64,000 bases of DNA from UBA1422 sp041752735 (lineage in GTDB: Bacteria; Bacillota; Clostridia; Peptostreptococcales; Anaerovoracaceae). Location: NCBI GenBank assembly GCA_041752735.1, contig JBGSVW010000024.1:1-64000 (forward strand), in the 5' to 3' direction. The position numbers were made by a program, and so were the translations under genes. Positions 1 through 7,492 of this stretch are shown piece after piece. The notes below the pieces were generated by a model. The model worked only from the letters and a program-made list of their open reading frames with translations, was not told where the DNA came from and ran no database searches. Within the stretch, counting starts at the first letter, position 1, and each line of letters begins with the position of its first letter.

Positions 1-180
1 TCCTTCGATTTCCACGGTGCAAAGTTTACATCCACCTTGAGGGGTTAGGTTGGGATGATAACACAGGTGTGGAATGTATATCCCTGCATCCAAAGCTGCC
101 TGCAACAGGTTTTGTCCCTCGGATGCTTCTATTTGATGGCCATCGACAGTCAGATTTATTTTTTCGGTCAAATTATTCAT
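1..180 (-). CDS. 2Fe-2S ferredoxin-domain protein, N-terminal part only
   Basis: Partial gene running off the left edge; 60 residues are visible. It begins MNNLTEKINLTVDGHQIEA and contains an LCYHP segment followed by GGCKLC, the cysteine pattern of the plant-type [2Fe-2S] domain that opens NuoG, iron hydrogenase and formate dehydrogenase-like electron-transfer proteins. The ATG at 180 follows AGGGCGTAACC. It starts 2 bases after the MFS gene stop and is probably the last visible gene of the thiolase/CoA-transferase operon, where it could move electrons from an oxidation step. The C-terminal domains that would name the enzyme are outside the window. Confidence 0.7.
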   Translation of the reverse strand, partial: MNNLTEKINLTVDGHQIEASEGQNLLQAALDAGIYIPHLCYHPNLTPQGGCKLCTVEIEG

Positions 181-182
181 GG

Positions 183-1427
183 TTACGCCCTATCAACTCT
201 CTCATTGTTTCTGTTTGCCTGAAATTTCAAGTATAAAATCAGACCAAAACCTACTAAGCTAAATATTGCCACAGCCATGAACGCTAGATGATAATCGCTG
301 CTGACAGCTTTGGTTCTAGCCGCAAGCTGGGGACCGATGATGCCGGCAAAGCCATATGCCACATATAAAAAACTATAGTTCACTGCCAGATTCTTGATAC
401 CGAAGTTGTCCGCACAAAGTGGGGAGAACATTGATGTGAAACCACCATAGCAAGCGCTGATGGCAAACAGAGCTAAAACAAATACTGTTCCGCCTGCAGT
501 TGTTAGGAGCAGCATGGATCCTCCGATGATTGCGAACAGCAGCAACATAATGTTGTATCTGCCCAGCCGGTCGGATATAAATCCGAAAGTCAGTCGACCG
601 AAGGCGTTAAAGATTGAAATAATTCCAATAAGGAACGCGGCTTTCTCCGGTGTGAAGCTTTGCACTTCCTGGAGAATGGTGGACGCATGTCCCATTATCA
701 TCAGCCCGGCGGTTGCCCCCAGGGTTAAGGCAACAATAATGACGTAGTATTTTGATGTTTTTAACATTTCACGCCAGGTGTAATCCTTCGTTGTTGAGAA
801 ATTCCTGATCTTCCGAACTTTATCACTCTTTGCCGAATCATGGGTCAGAACCGGTCTGAAATCTTCGGGAACCTCCCGGATCAGGAACGAGAACGGAATC
901 ATAACGACGGCAAAAATCCCTGCAAATAGTCCAAAAACAGGCAAGACACCATTCAAACCGATAAAGTGTGCGGCCAGTGGTGCCCAAATAATGGAGCCAC
1001 CGCCGTATGCACAGGCTAGCATTCCTGCCGCCATTCCAGTTTTTTCTGGGAATAGCTTACCGCTGTATGCCATAAGGCAGGGATAAAGCATGCTGATTCC
1101 AATGCCAACCACTACACCGTAGACGATGTATAGGTAGCCGATGGACGAGGTAAACATGGTGGCTATCAGGCCAAGCACATAAATTGCAATCCCGATTCGC
1201 AGGTAGTTTTTCACACCCAACGTCTTTTGGAATCTGCCAAGGAAAACAGGCGCCATGGTAGATACCAGAACCTGCAAAGTAAAAGTCAGGGAAATGGTTT
1301 CAATTCCCCACGCAAAATTTTCCATCAAAGGTTTCTGGAAGACACTCCAGGTATATCCGATACCCGCACACAACGCGAGTACCATTGCGGCCAGCATATG
1401 CTTCCATCTATTCTGCTTAAAATCCAT
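183..1427 (-). CDS. MFS transporter, oxalate/formate antiporter (OFA) family
   Basis: A 414-residue inner-membrane carrier with twelve predicted hydrophobic segments in two halves separated by a charged loop near residues 190-220. The opening WKHMLAAMVLALCAGIGYTW and the motif GIGISMLYPCLMAYSGKLFP are typical of the OFA branch, which exchanges small carboxylates. It sits 12 bases after the CoA-transferase beta subunit, preceded by AAGGAAGG, so it is co-transcribed with genes that turn a beta-keto acid into acetyl-CoA. The likely cargo is the organic acid used or produced by that pathway; the exact substrate cannot be read from sequence. Confidence 0.85.
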   Translation of the reverse strand: MDFKQNRWKHMLAAMVLALCAGIGYTWSVFQKPLMENFAWGIETISLTFTLQVLVSTMAPVFLGRFQKTLGVKNYLRIGIAIYVLGLIATMFTSSIGYLYIVYGVVVGIGISMLYPCLMAYSGKLFPEKTGMAAGMLACAYGGGSIIWAPLAAHFIGLNGVLPVFGLFAGIFAVVMIPFSFLIREVPEDFRPVLTHDSAKSDKVRKIRNFSTTKDYTWREMLKTSKYYVIIVALTLGATAGLMIMGHASTILQEVQSFTPEKAAFLIGIISIFNAFGRLTFGFISDRLGRYNIMLLLFAIIGGSMLLLTTAGGTVFVLALFAISACYGGFTSMFSPLCADNFGIKNLAVNYSFLYVAYGFAGIIGPQLAARTKAVSSDYHLAFMAVAIFSLVGFGLILYLKFQANRNNERVDRA

Positions 1428-1439
1428 CTGGTACCTTCC

Positions 1440-2084
1440 TTACATTACTGCAATGTGTTCAGGAATAATTAAGGCCGCCCCGGTTTTTTCTCGGATTTCG
1501 TCAAGGGTCACGCCCTCAGCCACTTCTTTCAAAACAAGGCCATCTTCCGTGACGTCGATGACGCAGAGGTCGGTAACTATTTTTGTTACAACACCAGCGC
1601 CTGTCAAAGGCAGGCTACAGTGGTCCAGTATCTTATGTTTATCGCCTTTGGCAGTGTGTTCCATGGCGACAATGACGTCTTTTGCTCCATTGACCAGATC
1701 CATCGCCCCGCCCATTCCAACGATGACGCCTGGACGACTCCAGTTGGCTAGGTTGCCGTGCACATCCACTTCAAGTGCGCCAAGAACGGTGGCTGTTAAA
1801 TGGCCTCCCCGGACGATGGCAAAACTTGTAGCACTGTCAAAGGCTGCTGCGCCTGGGTATGCTGTGAGAAACTGTGCACCGGCGCCGGTTAGGTATTCAC
1901 TTTCCTGGCCCGGCTCGGGCGCAGGCCCATATCCAATCAGACCGTTTTCTGTGTGAAGCCACACGCCGTCCGCAATATAGTTGCCCACCATCGTAGGAAT
2001 TCCAATGCCCAGATTCACAACGTCACCCGGCTCAAAAAAGCTGGCGACTTTTTTTGCTATTTGTTCTTTTATATTCGTTGACAT
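1440..2084 (-). CDS. 3-oxoacid CoA-transferase, subunit B
   Basis: Beta subunit (214 residues) of a heterodimeric class I CoA-transferase. The catalytic glutamate lies in the motif TENGLIGYGP, equivalent to SENG in AtoA/ScoB. Start chosen at MSTNIKEQ because AAGGAGAG sits 6 bases upstream; an ATG eight codons earlier has no ribosome site. It follows subunit A with only 2 bases between the stop and this start. In this operon the enzyme most plausibly moves CoA onto acetoacetate released by the BKACE enzyme, making acetoacetyl-CoA for the thiolase. Other short-chain acids are possible acceptors. Confidence 0.9.
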   Translation of the reverse strand: MSTNIKEQIAKKVASFFEPGDVVNLGIGIPTMVGNYIADGVWLHTENGLIGYGPAPEPGQESEYLTGAGAQFLTAYPGAAAFDSATSFAIVRGGHLTATVLGALEVDVHGNLANWSRPGVIVGMGGAMDLVNGAKDVIVAMEHTAKGDKHKILDHCSLPLTGAGVVTKIVTDLCVIDVTEDGLVLKEVAEGVTLDEIREKTGAALIIPEHIAVM

Positions 2085-2086
2085 TG

Positions 2087-2764
2087 TTAGCTCTCCTTGT
2101 TGTCCCATATCATAGAAACGAATAATCCCGGTGTAATGATCTCATCCATGTCTAGGCAGCCGGGTTCTACGATTTCCTCGGCCTCAACGATGACGATTTT
2201 GCCCGCCATGGCCACTAGTGGATTGAAATTTCTTTGGGTTCCTTTGAATACCAAATTGCCCATGGTATCGGCTTTATATGCTTTGACCAAGGCCACATCC
2301 GCCGTCAGAGGCGTTTCCAACATATATGTTTTACCGTTGACTTCCAACTTTTGTTTGCCTTCTTCAATGATTGTGCCCAACCCTGTCCGAATGAGCACAC
2401 CGCCCAGCCCAGCACCACCGCAACGTACCCGCTCCGCCAGGGTTCCCTGGGGGCAAAGTTCCAGTTCCATGTCTCCGGCCAGGACAGCTTGTCCTAGTTC
2501 CGGATTCATACCAACATGGGATGCGGTTAGTTTTTTTGCCTGCCCGCTCCGAATCAATCGACCCACAGTTAGGTCGGGATCTCCGGCATCATTGGAAATG
2601 ATTGATAAGTTTTGCACTCCGGATTCCACCAGCATGTCAATCAGTTTTTTCGCACTTCCTCTGTTGGCGAATCCGCCACACATAATCGTCATATTGTCTT
2701 GAAACAGCGCGATAATTTCTTCTTTGCTTGCTATTTTATTAATGTTGCTCACAGTATTCTCCAT
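2087..2764 (-). CDS. 3-oxoacid CoA-transferase, subunit A
   Basis: Alpha subunit (225 residues) with the CoA-binding glycine loop MCGGFANRGS near residues 28-37, as in AtoD/ScoA. It forms the heterodimer with the next gene. Its ATG overlaps the thiolase stop codon as TAATG, which implies translational coupling. Family members exchange CoA between an acyl-CoA donor and acetoacetate or other beta-keto and short-chain acids. Context argues for acetoacetate activation. Confidence 0.9.
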   Translation of the reverse strand: MENTVSNINKIASKEEIIALFQDNMTIMCGGFANRGSAKKLIDMLVESGVQNLSIISNDAGDPDLTVGRLIRSGQAKKLTASHVGMNPELGQAVLAGDMELELCPQGTLAERVRCGGAGLGGVLIRTGLGTIIEEGKQKLEVNGKTYMLETPLTADVALVKAYKADTMGNLVFKGTQRNFNPLVAMAGKIVIVEAEEIVEPGCLDMDEIITPGLFVSMIWDNKES

Positions 2765-3933
2765 TACTCTCTTTCAATAAGGGCAGCTACACCCTGTCCT
2801 CCACCAACGCAGAAGGTAATCAGCCCCATGCCCAAATCTCTTCTTTGCAGTTCATATACCATCTTGGCAATCAACACCGCACCTGTTCCACCCAGCGGAT
2901 GTCCCAGGGAAATCGCGCCACCGTTGACGTTGAGCTTGTCTGTATCAATCCCAAGCCCATTGATGCAGGCAATGGATTGAGCTGCGAATGCTTCGTTCAT
3001 TTCAATCAGGTCAATATCCGAAAGTGTCATGCCCTTTTTTTGCAAAAGTTTTTTGGTGGCTTCTACCGGCCCGTATCCCATCAATTTGGGATCAAGCCCA
3101 ACGCTGACGAATCCGACGAACTTACCGAGAATGGGTAACCCCAAATCCTTGGCCTTTTGCTTTTCCATCAGGACGGCCGCTCCGCCGCCATCGCTCATTG
3201 GGGAACTGTTTCCCGCGGTGACCACACCACCTGCTTTAAAGACAGGCGGTAGTTTGCTTAAGGATTCCAAAGTGCAATCGCCACGGACCGATTCGTCCCG
3301 GGTGACCAATACCGTTTTCCCTTTTCCAAGGGCAACTTCCACCGGAATGATTTGCTCGTCGAACCACCCTGCTTCTATGGCCGCCAATGCTCGTCTATGG
3401 CTTTCCACGGAGAATGCGTCGCATTCTTCCCGAGTAATTCCGTATTTTTCTGCCAGATTTTCTGCAGTCAGTCCCATACTGATGCAGTCTTCAGGGGCAT
3501 AAGCTGATTTGATGTTTGCCCATTGTGGGGGGACAACCTGGTAAGATGCCACAGGTTTTTCCATGACATAACTTCTACGGGAGTCGCTTTCCACTCCTGC
3601 AGAGATCAGGATCTCAGCATGGCCGCTTTCAATCATCATTGATGCCAACCCAAAGGTTGTAAGTGATGAGCCACACTGTCGATCCATCATAACCGCTGGT
3701 ACCGAGTAGGGCAGACCCGCACCGAGAGCAGCAACTCTACCAATGTTGGCATATTCGTTGGCCATTAGGTTTCCAAAGTAAACATCCTCAATATCGCTGG
3801 GGTTGATTTGGGCTCGTCGGACGGCTTCCCGGATTGCGATGGCACCCAAATCAGCTGCCGGAACGGCGGCCAGGGTTCCACGGGCTCTTCCAATGGGGGT
3901 ACGAACTGCTGATACAATGACTGCTTCTTTCAT
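2764..3933 (-). CDS. Acetyl-CoA C-acetyltransferase (thiolase)
   Basis: A 389-residue thiolase II family enzyme. Seen: nucleophilic Cys87 in DRQCGSS, the histidine in GGAISLGHPLG, and the second cysteine in FCVGGGQG near the C-terminus. It cleaves acetoacetyl-CoA with CoA into two acetyl-CoA, or runs in reverse. It is the first gene of the left operon (thiolase, CoA-transferase A and B, carrier, 2Fe-2S protein). The start is preceded by AGGGATTATAATC. The upstream region carries a 30-bp element shared with the BKACE operon, so both are probably controlled by the LysR protein between them. Confidence 0.92.
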   Translation of the reverse strand: MKEAVIVSAVRTPIGRARGTLAAVPAADLGAIAIREAVRRAQINPSDIEDVYFGNLMANEYANIGRVAALGAGLPYSVPAVMMDRQCGSSLTTFGLASMMIESGHAEILISAGVESDSRRSYVMEKPVASYQVVPPQWANIKSAYAPEDCISMGLTAENLAEKYGITREECDAFSVESHRRALAAIEAGWFDEQIIPVEVALGKGKTVLVTRDESVRGDCTLESLSKLPPVFKAGGVVTAGNSSPMSDGGGAAVLMEKQKAKDLGLPILGKFVGFVSVGLDPKLMGYGPVEATKKLLQKKGMTLSDIDLIEMNEAFAAQSIACINGLGIDTDKLNVNGGAISLGHPLGGTGAVLIAKMVYELQRRDLGMGLITFCVGGGQGVAALIERE

Positions 3934-4030
3934 GATTATAATCCCTGTATTTCTAATATGGAGTTGGCGTGTTAAAAGTTAATCCGCCACTTACTATCGA
4001 CATCAGTTTAATTCAAGATTCATGGCATTG

Positions 4031-4060
4031 TCTAACGCAAAGGATACATTTCAGTAACCC
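4031..4060 (-). promoter_or_regulatory. Shared 30-bp element, copy 1 (probable LysR operator)
   Basis: Reads TCTAACGCAA on the plus strand, then a variable block, then TCAGTAACCC. It matches 6901-6930 at 26 of 30 positions. On the minus strand it contains TAC-N6-GTA, a small dyad of the kind bound by LysR-type regulators. It lies 98 bases upstream of the thiolase start and 113 bases upstream of the divergent lysR-type gene, so it could serve both directions. Confidence 0.65.
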
Positions 4061-4172
4061 ATTTTACGCATAATAACCAGTGCAGTTTGACTATTGATAA
4101 TAAAAAATGTTATCATTACTTATCTTTCATCCCGTCAGAAATCTTTCTGCATGAAACAAATGAGGTGCAATC

Positions 4173-5081
4173 ATGGAACTTAAAAACTTAGAGGCATTCC
4201 TCCTTTTAGCAAGGAGTTTGAATTTTACAAGATCCGCAGAGCAAATGTTCTTATCCCAGTCAGCATTTAGCCGGCAAATAATCCGTCTGGAGGAGGAACT
4301 AGGCTGTCAGCTCTTTAACAGAACCAAAAGGAACGTGGAGCTAACTACCTTTGGAAAGAATTTTCTCGAGCACGCCGAAAAAATCGTTGCTGAATATAAC
4401 AAGTGCATTTATCATCTAAGCTGTGCTGGAAACGATGAAGGTCATCTGAGGCTTGGTCTTTTAAATGACTTGATTGATGACATCTTCCCCAAAATTATAA
4501 GGAGCTTCATAAAAGACAATCCGGAAATCGCCATTACTTATACAGATAATGGAATGTCCGGATTAATCAACAATGTATTACGTGATGAAATCGACTGCGC
4601 GTATACCCTGTCCTACGACACGGATAAGCTAGCGGAGATTTCTTCCTTTTCTGTTTGGGCCCAACCGCTATATGTAGCACTCTCTGCAAGCCACCCTCTC
4701 TCCAAAAAAGGCAGCCTTTGCATGGCAGATCTCTCCGGTTATCCGTTCATTATGATTTTACCGGATACCTATAATCTGGGAATGATTCATATAAATTATC
4801 TATGCAAGAATGCCGGTTTCACACCTAACGTGGCTGCGGTAGTTTCCAACATCAACAGTCTCATGATGCTAGTCAACAGCAATATTGGCGTCGGGATTAC
4901 CGCCCGAACAGCCGAGTATATTTCCCCCGAAGGTGTGGTTTTAATTCCCATCAAACCAGATAGTGAAGACCAACTAGAATTGCAGACAGAAATCGCAATT
5001 CTATGGAAAACCAACAACTCCAATCCTGCCATCGCCAAGTTTGTCGAGTCGGCAAGGAAGTCCTTGGGTATGGGCGTCTAA
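4173..5081 (+). CDS. LysR-family transcriptional regulator
   Basis: A 302-residue LysR-type regulator: N-terminal winged helix (residues 1-60, MELKNLEAFLLLARSLNFTR and SQSAFSRQIIRLEEELG) followed by a periplasmic-binding-like effector domain. It is the only plus-strand gene in this block and is flanked by the two minus-strand operons it probably controls. Its stop overlaps the stop of the dehydrogenase gene by 4 bases in a convergent arrangement. The effector is probably the pathway substrate or an intermediate such as a beta-keto acid; this is inferred from position only. Confidence 0.9.
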   Translation: MELKNLEAFLLLARSLNFTRSAEQMFLSQSAFSRQIIRLEEELGCQLFNRTKRNVELTTFGKNFLEHAEKIVAEYNKCIYHLSCAGNDEGHLRLGLLNDLIDDIFPKIIRSFIKDNPEIAITYTDNGMSGLINNVLRDEIDCAYTLSYDTDKLAEISSFSVWAQPLYVALSASHPLSKKGSLCMADLSGYPFIMILPDTYNLGMIHINYLCKNAGFTPNVAAVVSNINSLMMLVNSNIGVGITARTAEYISPEGVVLIPIKPDSEDQLELQTEIAILWKTNNSNPAIAKFVESARKSLGMGV

Positions 5082-5920
5082 TCGTAGTCATACCAGCCCT
5101 TACCATTTTTTCTGCCAAGTCTTTTTGCATTCACCAACCGCTTTACAGTTTGAGGCGGGTTCCACTCAGGGCCCAGTTCTTCGGTGAAATATTCCAGTAC
5201 GCTCATCAAAGTATCCAACCCAATGATATCCGCCAATTTAAATGGCCCAATAGGCAAGTAGGAATTTTCCATGGCCTTGTCGATGTCTTCTTTTGATGCA
5301 ATGCCCTCTTCATACACTCGAAATGCTTCTATGAAAAGAGGGGTATAAATCCGATTGGCCAAAAATCCAGGGGTGTCTTTGTTCACTTCAATGCAAACCT
5401 TGCCCATGCGGGTGCCAACTTCAATGGCTGTTTTCACTGCCTCATCTTCGGTGTAATACCCTCGAACCACTTCCACTAACTTCGATGGGGATATGAAAAA
5501 ATGCATTCCTGCAAACCTGTCCTGTCGGTTGACTGCGTTGGCTAGCATGGAAATGGACAGCGATGACGTGTTGGTCACGATAATCGCCTCAGGTTTGCAA
5601 ATTCTATCCAACTGAGTCAAAGTCTCGTTTTTTATTTTGATATCTTCGATGACGGCCTCCATAACAATATCCGTCTTGTCAAACCCTTCGTAAGTAGACG
5701 TGTATGTAATCTCACCGAGAATTCGATCAGCTTCTTCTCGGGTAAATTCTTCCTTTTTAACACGCCTATCAAGTTGCGATTCGATGGCGGCCTTGCCTTT
5801 GGTAAGGCTTTCAGGGAAGGCGTCCTGCAAAATCAATTGAAATCCTGCGATAGCGGCTTCCGATGTAATCATGGCTCCCATTTTTCCAGCGCCAACCACA
5901 CCAATCATTTTGACTTCCAT
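5078..5920 (-). CDS. 3-hydroxyacyl-CoA dehydrogenase family protein with altered active-site loop
   Basis: A 280-residue NAD-dependent dehydrogenase of the Hbd/carnitine-dehydrogenase superfamily. The Rossmann motif is GVVGAGKMG at residues 7-15. The catalytic dyad is present: His in GMHFF and Glu in KLVEV; the conserved Asn is in KDTPGFLANR. The usual HFFNP loop is replaced by HFFISPS and appears two residues shorter, so the substrate may not be an ordinary 3-hydroxyacyl-CoA. Start at MEVKMIG is supported by AAAGGAGA. It follows BKACE by one base. The expected step is oxidation of a beta-hydroxy acid to the beta-keto acid that BKACE cleaves. The stop codon is TAG. Confidence 0.85.
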   Translation of the reverse strand: MEVKMIGVVGAGKMGAMITSEAAIAGFQLILQDAFPESLTKGKAAIESQLDRRVKKEEFTREEADRILGEITYTSTYEGFDKTDIVMEAVIEDIKIKNETLTQLDRICKPEAIIVTNTSSLSISMLANAVNRQDRFAGMHFFISPSKLVEVVRGYYTEDEAVKTAIEVGTRMGKVCIEVNKDTPGFLANRIYTPLFIEAFRVYEEGIASKEDIDKAMENSYLPIGPFKLADIIGLDTLMSVLEYFTEELGPEWNPPQTVKRLVNAKRLGRKNGKGWYDYD

Positions 5921-5921
5921 A

Positions 5922-6815
5922 TTAACGGTCTCCTTTGGCCGCTTGTCTCGCTGCAGCATCCAGCACCGTGATGCCCAATATTTTTCTAGCTTCCGCTGAA
6001 GTGGCGGGTTGGTTGCCAAAAGCCTTCACCGCATCAATGGCACGTTGAACTAGCATACTATTTGTGGCCAGTATTTTATTGCCTTCTGGATCTTTGCCGA
6101 ATATCACGTTATCCTCCAGCCCTACCCGAATGTGGCCGCCCAATGCCAAGGTAGCAAATAGGATCGTCAGATGACCGGCGCCGACGCCGAAGGCGGACCA
6201 CGTAGAACCCTCGGGAATCCGATTCTTTAGGTACAATAGGTTATCCACGGTTGCCGGCATGGCACCAAGAACGCCCAGGCAAAATTGGTAATGGTTGGTC
6301 TGTGGTAAGAATCCTTTTTTGACATAGTAATCTGTAACACCCAACATGCCTGAATCAAAAATTTCGATTTCGGGTTTGATGCCTCTGTCCAGGTAAACCT
6401 GTCCCAACTCCTGAAGGAATTGTGGGGTATTCATGAAAACGCCGCCTGGCATCCAATTAAAGGACCCCGCGTCGTATGAGCCCATTTCAATACCGACTAG
6501 TTCCCGATGATGCTCCATCCTTTTTTTGTTGCCGGCTGCATCTCCGCCGGAGACCCTATTGTCGCCTGATGATGTGCAGTTTATGATGACGTCGCAGTCC
6601 TCATAACTCCGTATCAGGCGAATGGTTTCCGCGAACTTTTCTTTGTCCATGACACCCATCCCATGTTCATCCCGCATGTGGAGATGCACGATTGCTGCTC
6701 CAAGCTTCCACACCTCATAGGCATCTTTTGCGATTTGTTCCGGGGTTTCCGGAATATGGTATCCAGCAGGGGTCACCGCACCGGTTAGCGCTGCTGTTAT
6801 GATGGTTTTTTCCAT
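5922..6815 (-). CDS. BKACE (3-keto-5-aminohexanoate cleavage enzyme / DUF849) family protein
   Basis: A 297-residue TIM-barrel beta-keto acid cleavage enzyme. The metal-binding HLH is in AAIVHLHMRDEHG (about residues 44-46), and a conserved acidic residue lies in RVGLEDN near residue 230, matching the Zn ligands known for Kce. The family condenses a beta-keto acid with acetyl-CoA to give acetoacetate and a new acyl-CoA. Members act on 3-keto-5-aminohexanoate, dehydrocarnitine and others. No lysine-fermentation genes (kamA, kamDE, kal) are nearby, so lysine degradation is not supported. First gene of its operon, with the shared 30-bp element upstream. Confidence 0.88.
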   Translation of the reverse strand: MEKTIITAALTGAVTPAGYHIPETPEQIAKDAYEVWKLGAAIVHLHMRDEHGMGVMDKEKFAETIRLIRSYEDCDVIINCTSSGDNRVSGGDAAGNKKRMEHHRELVGIEMGSYDAGSFNWMPGGVFMNTPQFLQELGQVYLDRGIKPEIEIFDSGMLGVTDYYVKKGFLPQTNHYQFCLGVLGAMPATVDNLLYLKNRIPEGSTWSAFGVGAGHLTILFATLALGGHIRVGLEDNVIFGKDPEGNKILATNSMLVQRAIDAVKAFGNQPATSAEARKILGITVLDAAARQAAKGDR

Positions 6816-6900
6816 TTTATATTCTCTCCTTTGTCATTTTTCACAGAGAATCTCCCATTGATTCTCTCTTTGTTCATACTAACAATATCTTAAGGACAAA

Positions 6901-6930
6901 TCTAACGCAAAAAATACATATCAGTAAACC
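6901..6930 (-). promoter_or_regulatory. Shared 30-bp element, copy 2 (probable LysR operator)
   Basis: Plus strand begins TCTAACGCAA and ends TCAGTAAACC; 26 of 30 bases equal copy 1 at 4031-4060. The minus strand contains TACTGATATGTA, a TAC-N6-GTA dyad. It lies 86 bases upstream of the BKACE start, nearly the same distance and the same orientation as copy 1 relative to the thiolase gene. Confidence 0.65.
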
Positions 6931-6971
6931 AGTTCCTGCATGAGGTCCCTCCCTGGCCAAATCAAAATAAG

Positions 6972-7000
6972 AAAAACGACAGGATTCCCTGTCGTTTTTT
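6972..7000 (-). terminator. Rho-independent terminator after desulfoferrodoxin
   Basis: Perfect 11-bp stem AAAACGACAGG / CCTGTCGTTTT with a 4-base loop, about 50 bases downstream of the desulfoferrodoxin stop. T-rich tract on the minus strand. It ends the peptide/radical SAM/thioredoxin operon. Confidence 0.8.
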
Positions 7001-7047
7001 GTTTACTCTTATTTGGATTTTTGTTGATGGATTCCCGCAAATTGTAA

Positions 7048-7434
7048 TTATACGGTGGCTTTCCATAGTCCATGGAGATTACAATACTCGAAAGCTGCGA
7101 TGATTTTGTCTCCTTCTGTCAGTTTGAATGTGGTTTCGGCAACGTCTTGAGTATCAACGCAGTTCAACTGCTCGCCCTTTTCGGTCTGCAGGTAAATCCA
7201 GACGATTTTGTGCTCAGGCGTCATGGGGTGAGGAACGCTACCGACGGTAACAGTCACAATATCATCCTTCACTGTGATGATAGGTACATGTTTCTCAACT
7301 GCTGCATCTGTTGTATTTGCTACCAGCTCGGTCATTTCATCGCCACAGCATATCATTTTGACGCCGCTATCGTGAAGCATATTGACCATATTTCCACAGT
7401 GCTTACATACATAAAATTTTGGTTCTCTACACAT
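7048..7434 (-). CDS. dfx: Desulfoferrodoxin (superoxide reductase)
   Basis: A 128-residue class I desulfoferrodoxin. The N-terminal desulforedoxin-type iron site uses the cysteines of VCKHCG and ICCGDE (residues 10, 13, 29, 30). The second iron centre is carried by His residues in KHVPII and GSVPHPMTPEHK and by the Cys/His of CNLHGLW near the C-terminus. It reduces superoxide to peroxide with electrons from rubredoxin or similar, a typical oxygen defence of strict anaerobes. It is the last gene of the operon containing the thioredoxin fusion and radical SAM protein; the 58-bp gap contains no obvious terminator. Confidence 0.95.
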   Translation of the reverse strand: MCREPKFYVCKHCGNMVNMLHDSGVKMICCGDEMTELVANTTDAAVEKHVPIITVKDDIVTVTVGSVPHPMTPEHKIVWIYLQTEKGEQLNCVDTQDVAETTFKLTEGDKIIAAFEYCNLHGLWKATV

Positions 7435-7492
7435 GTTATTCCCTCCGTTTCATTGGTTATATAGGTTGTTTCCATTATACCACAATCCCACC

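Noticed and set aside
1255..1956. Long open frame (233 codons) opposite the carrier and CoA-transferase genes
   Set aside because: It is antisense to two well-conserved genes, has no ribosome site and no domain; many similar shadow frames exist along the window.
4796..5080. Possible pyrrolysine read-through of the TAG ending the dehydrogenase
   Set aside because: The extension is antisense to the LysR gene and the protein already ends in the usual GKGWYDYD; translation past the stop would be accidental.
5922..6815. Lysine-fermentation kce gene
   Set aside because: The family matches but no aminomutase or other lysine-pathway genes are nearby, so the specific name was not used.
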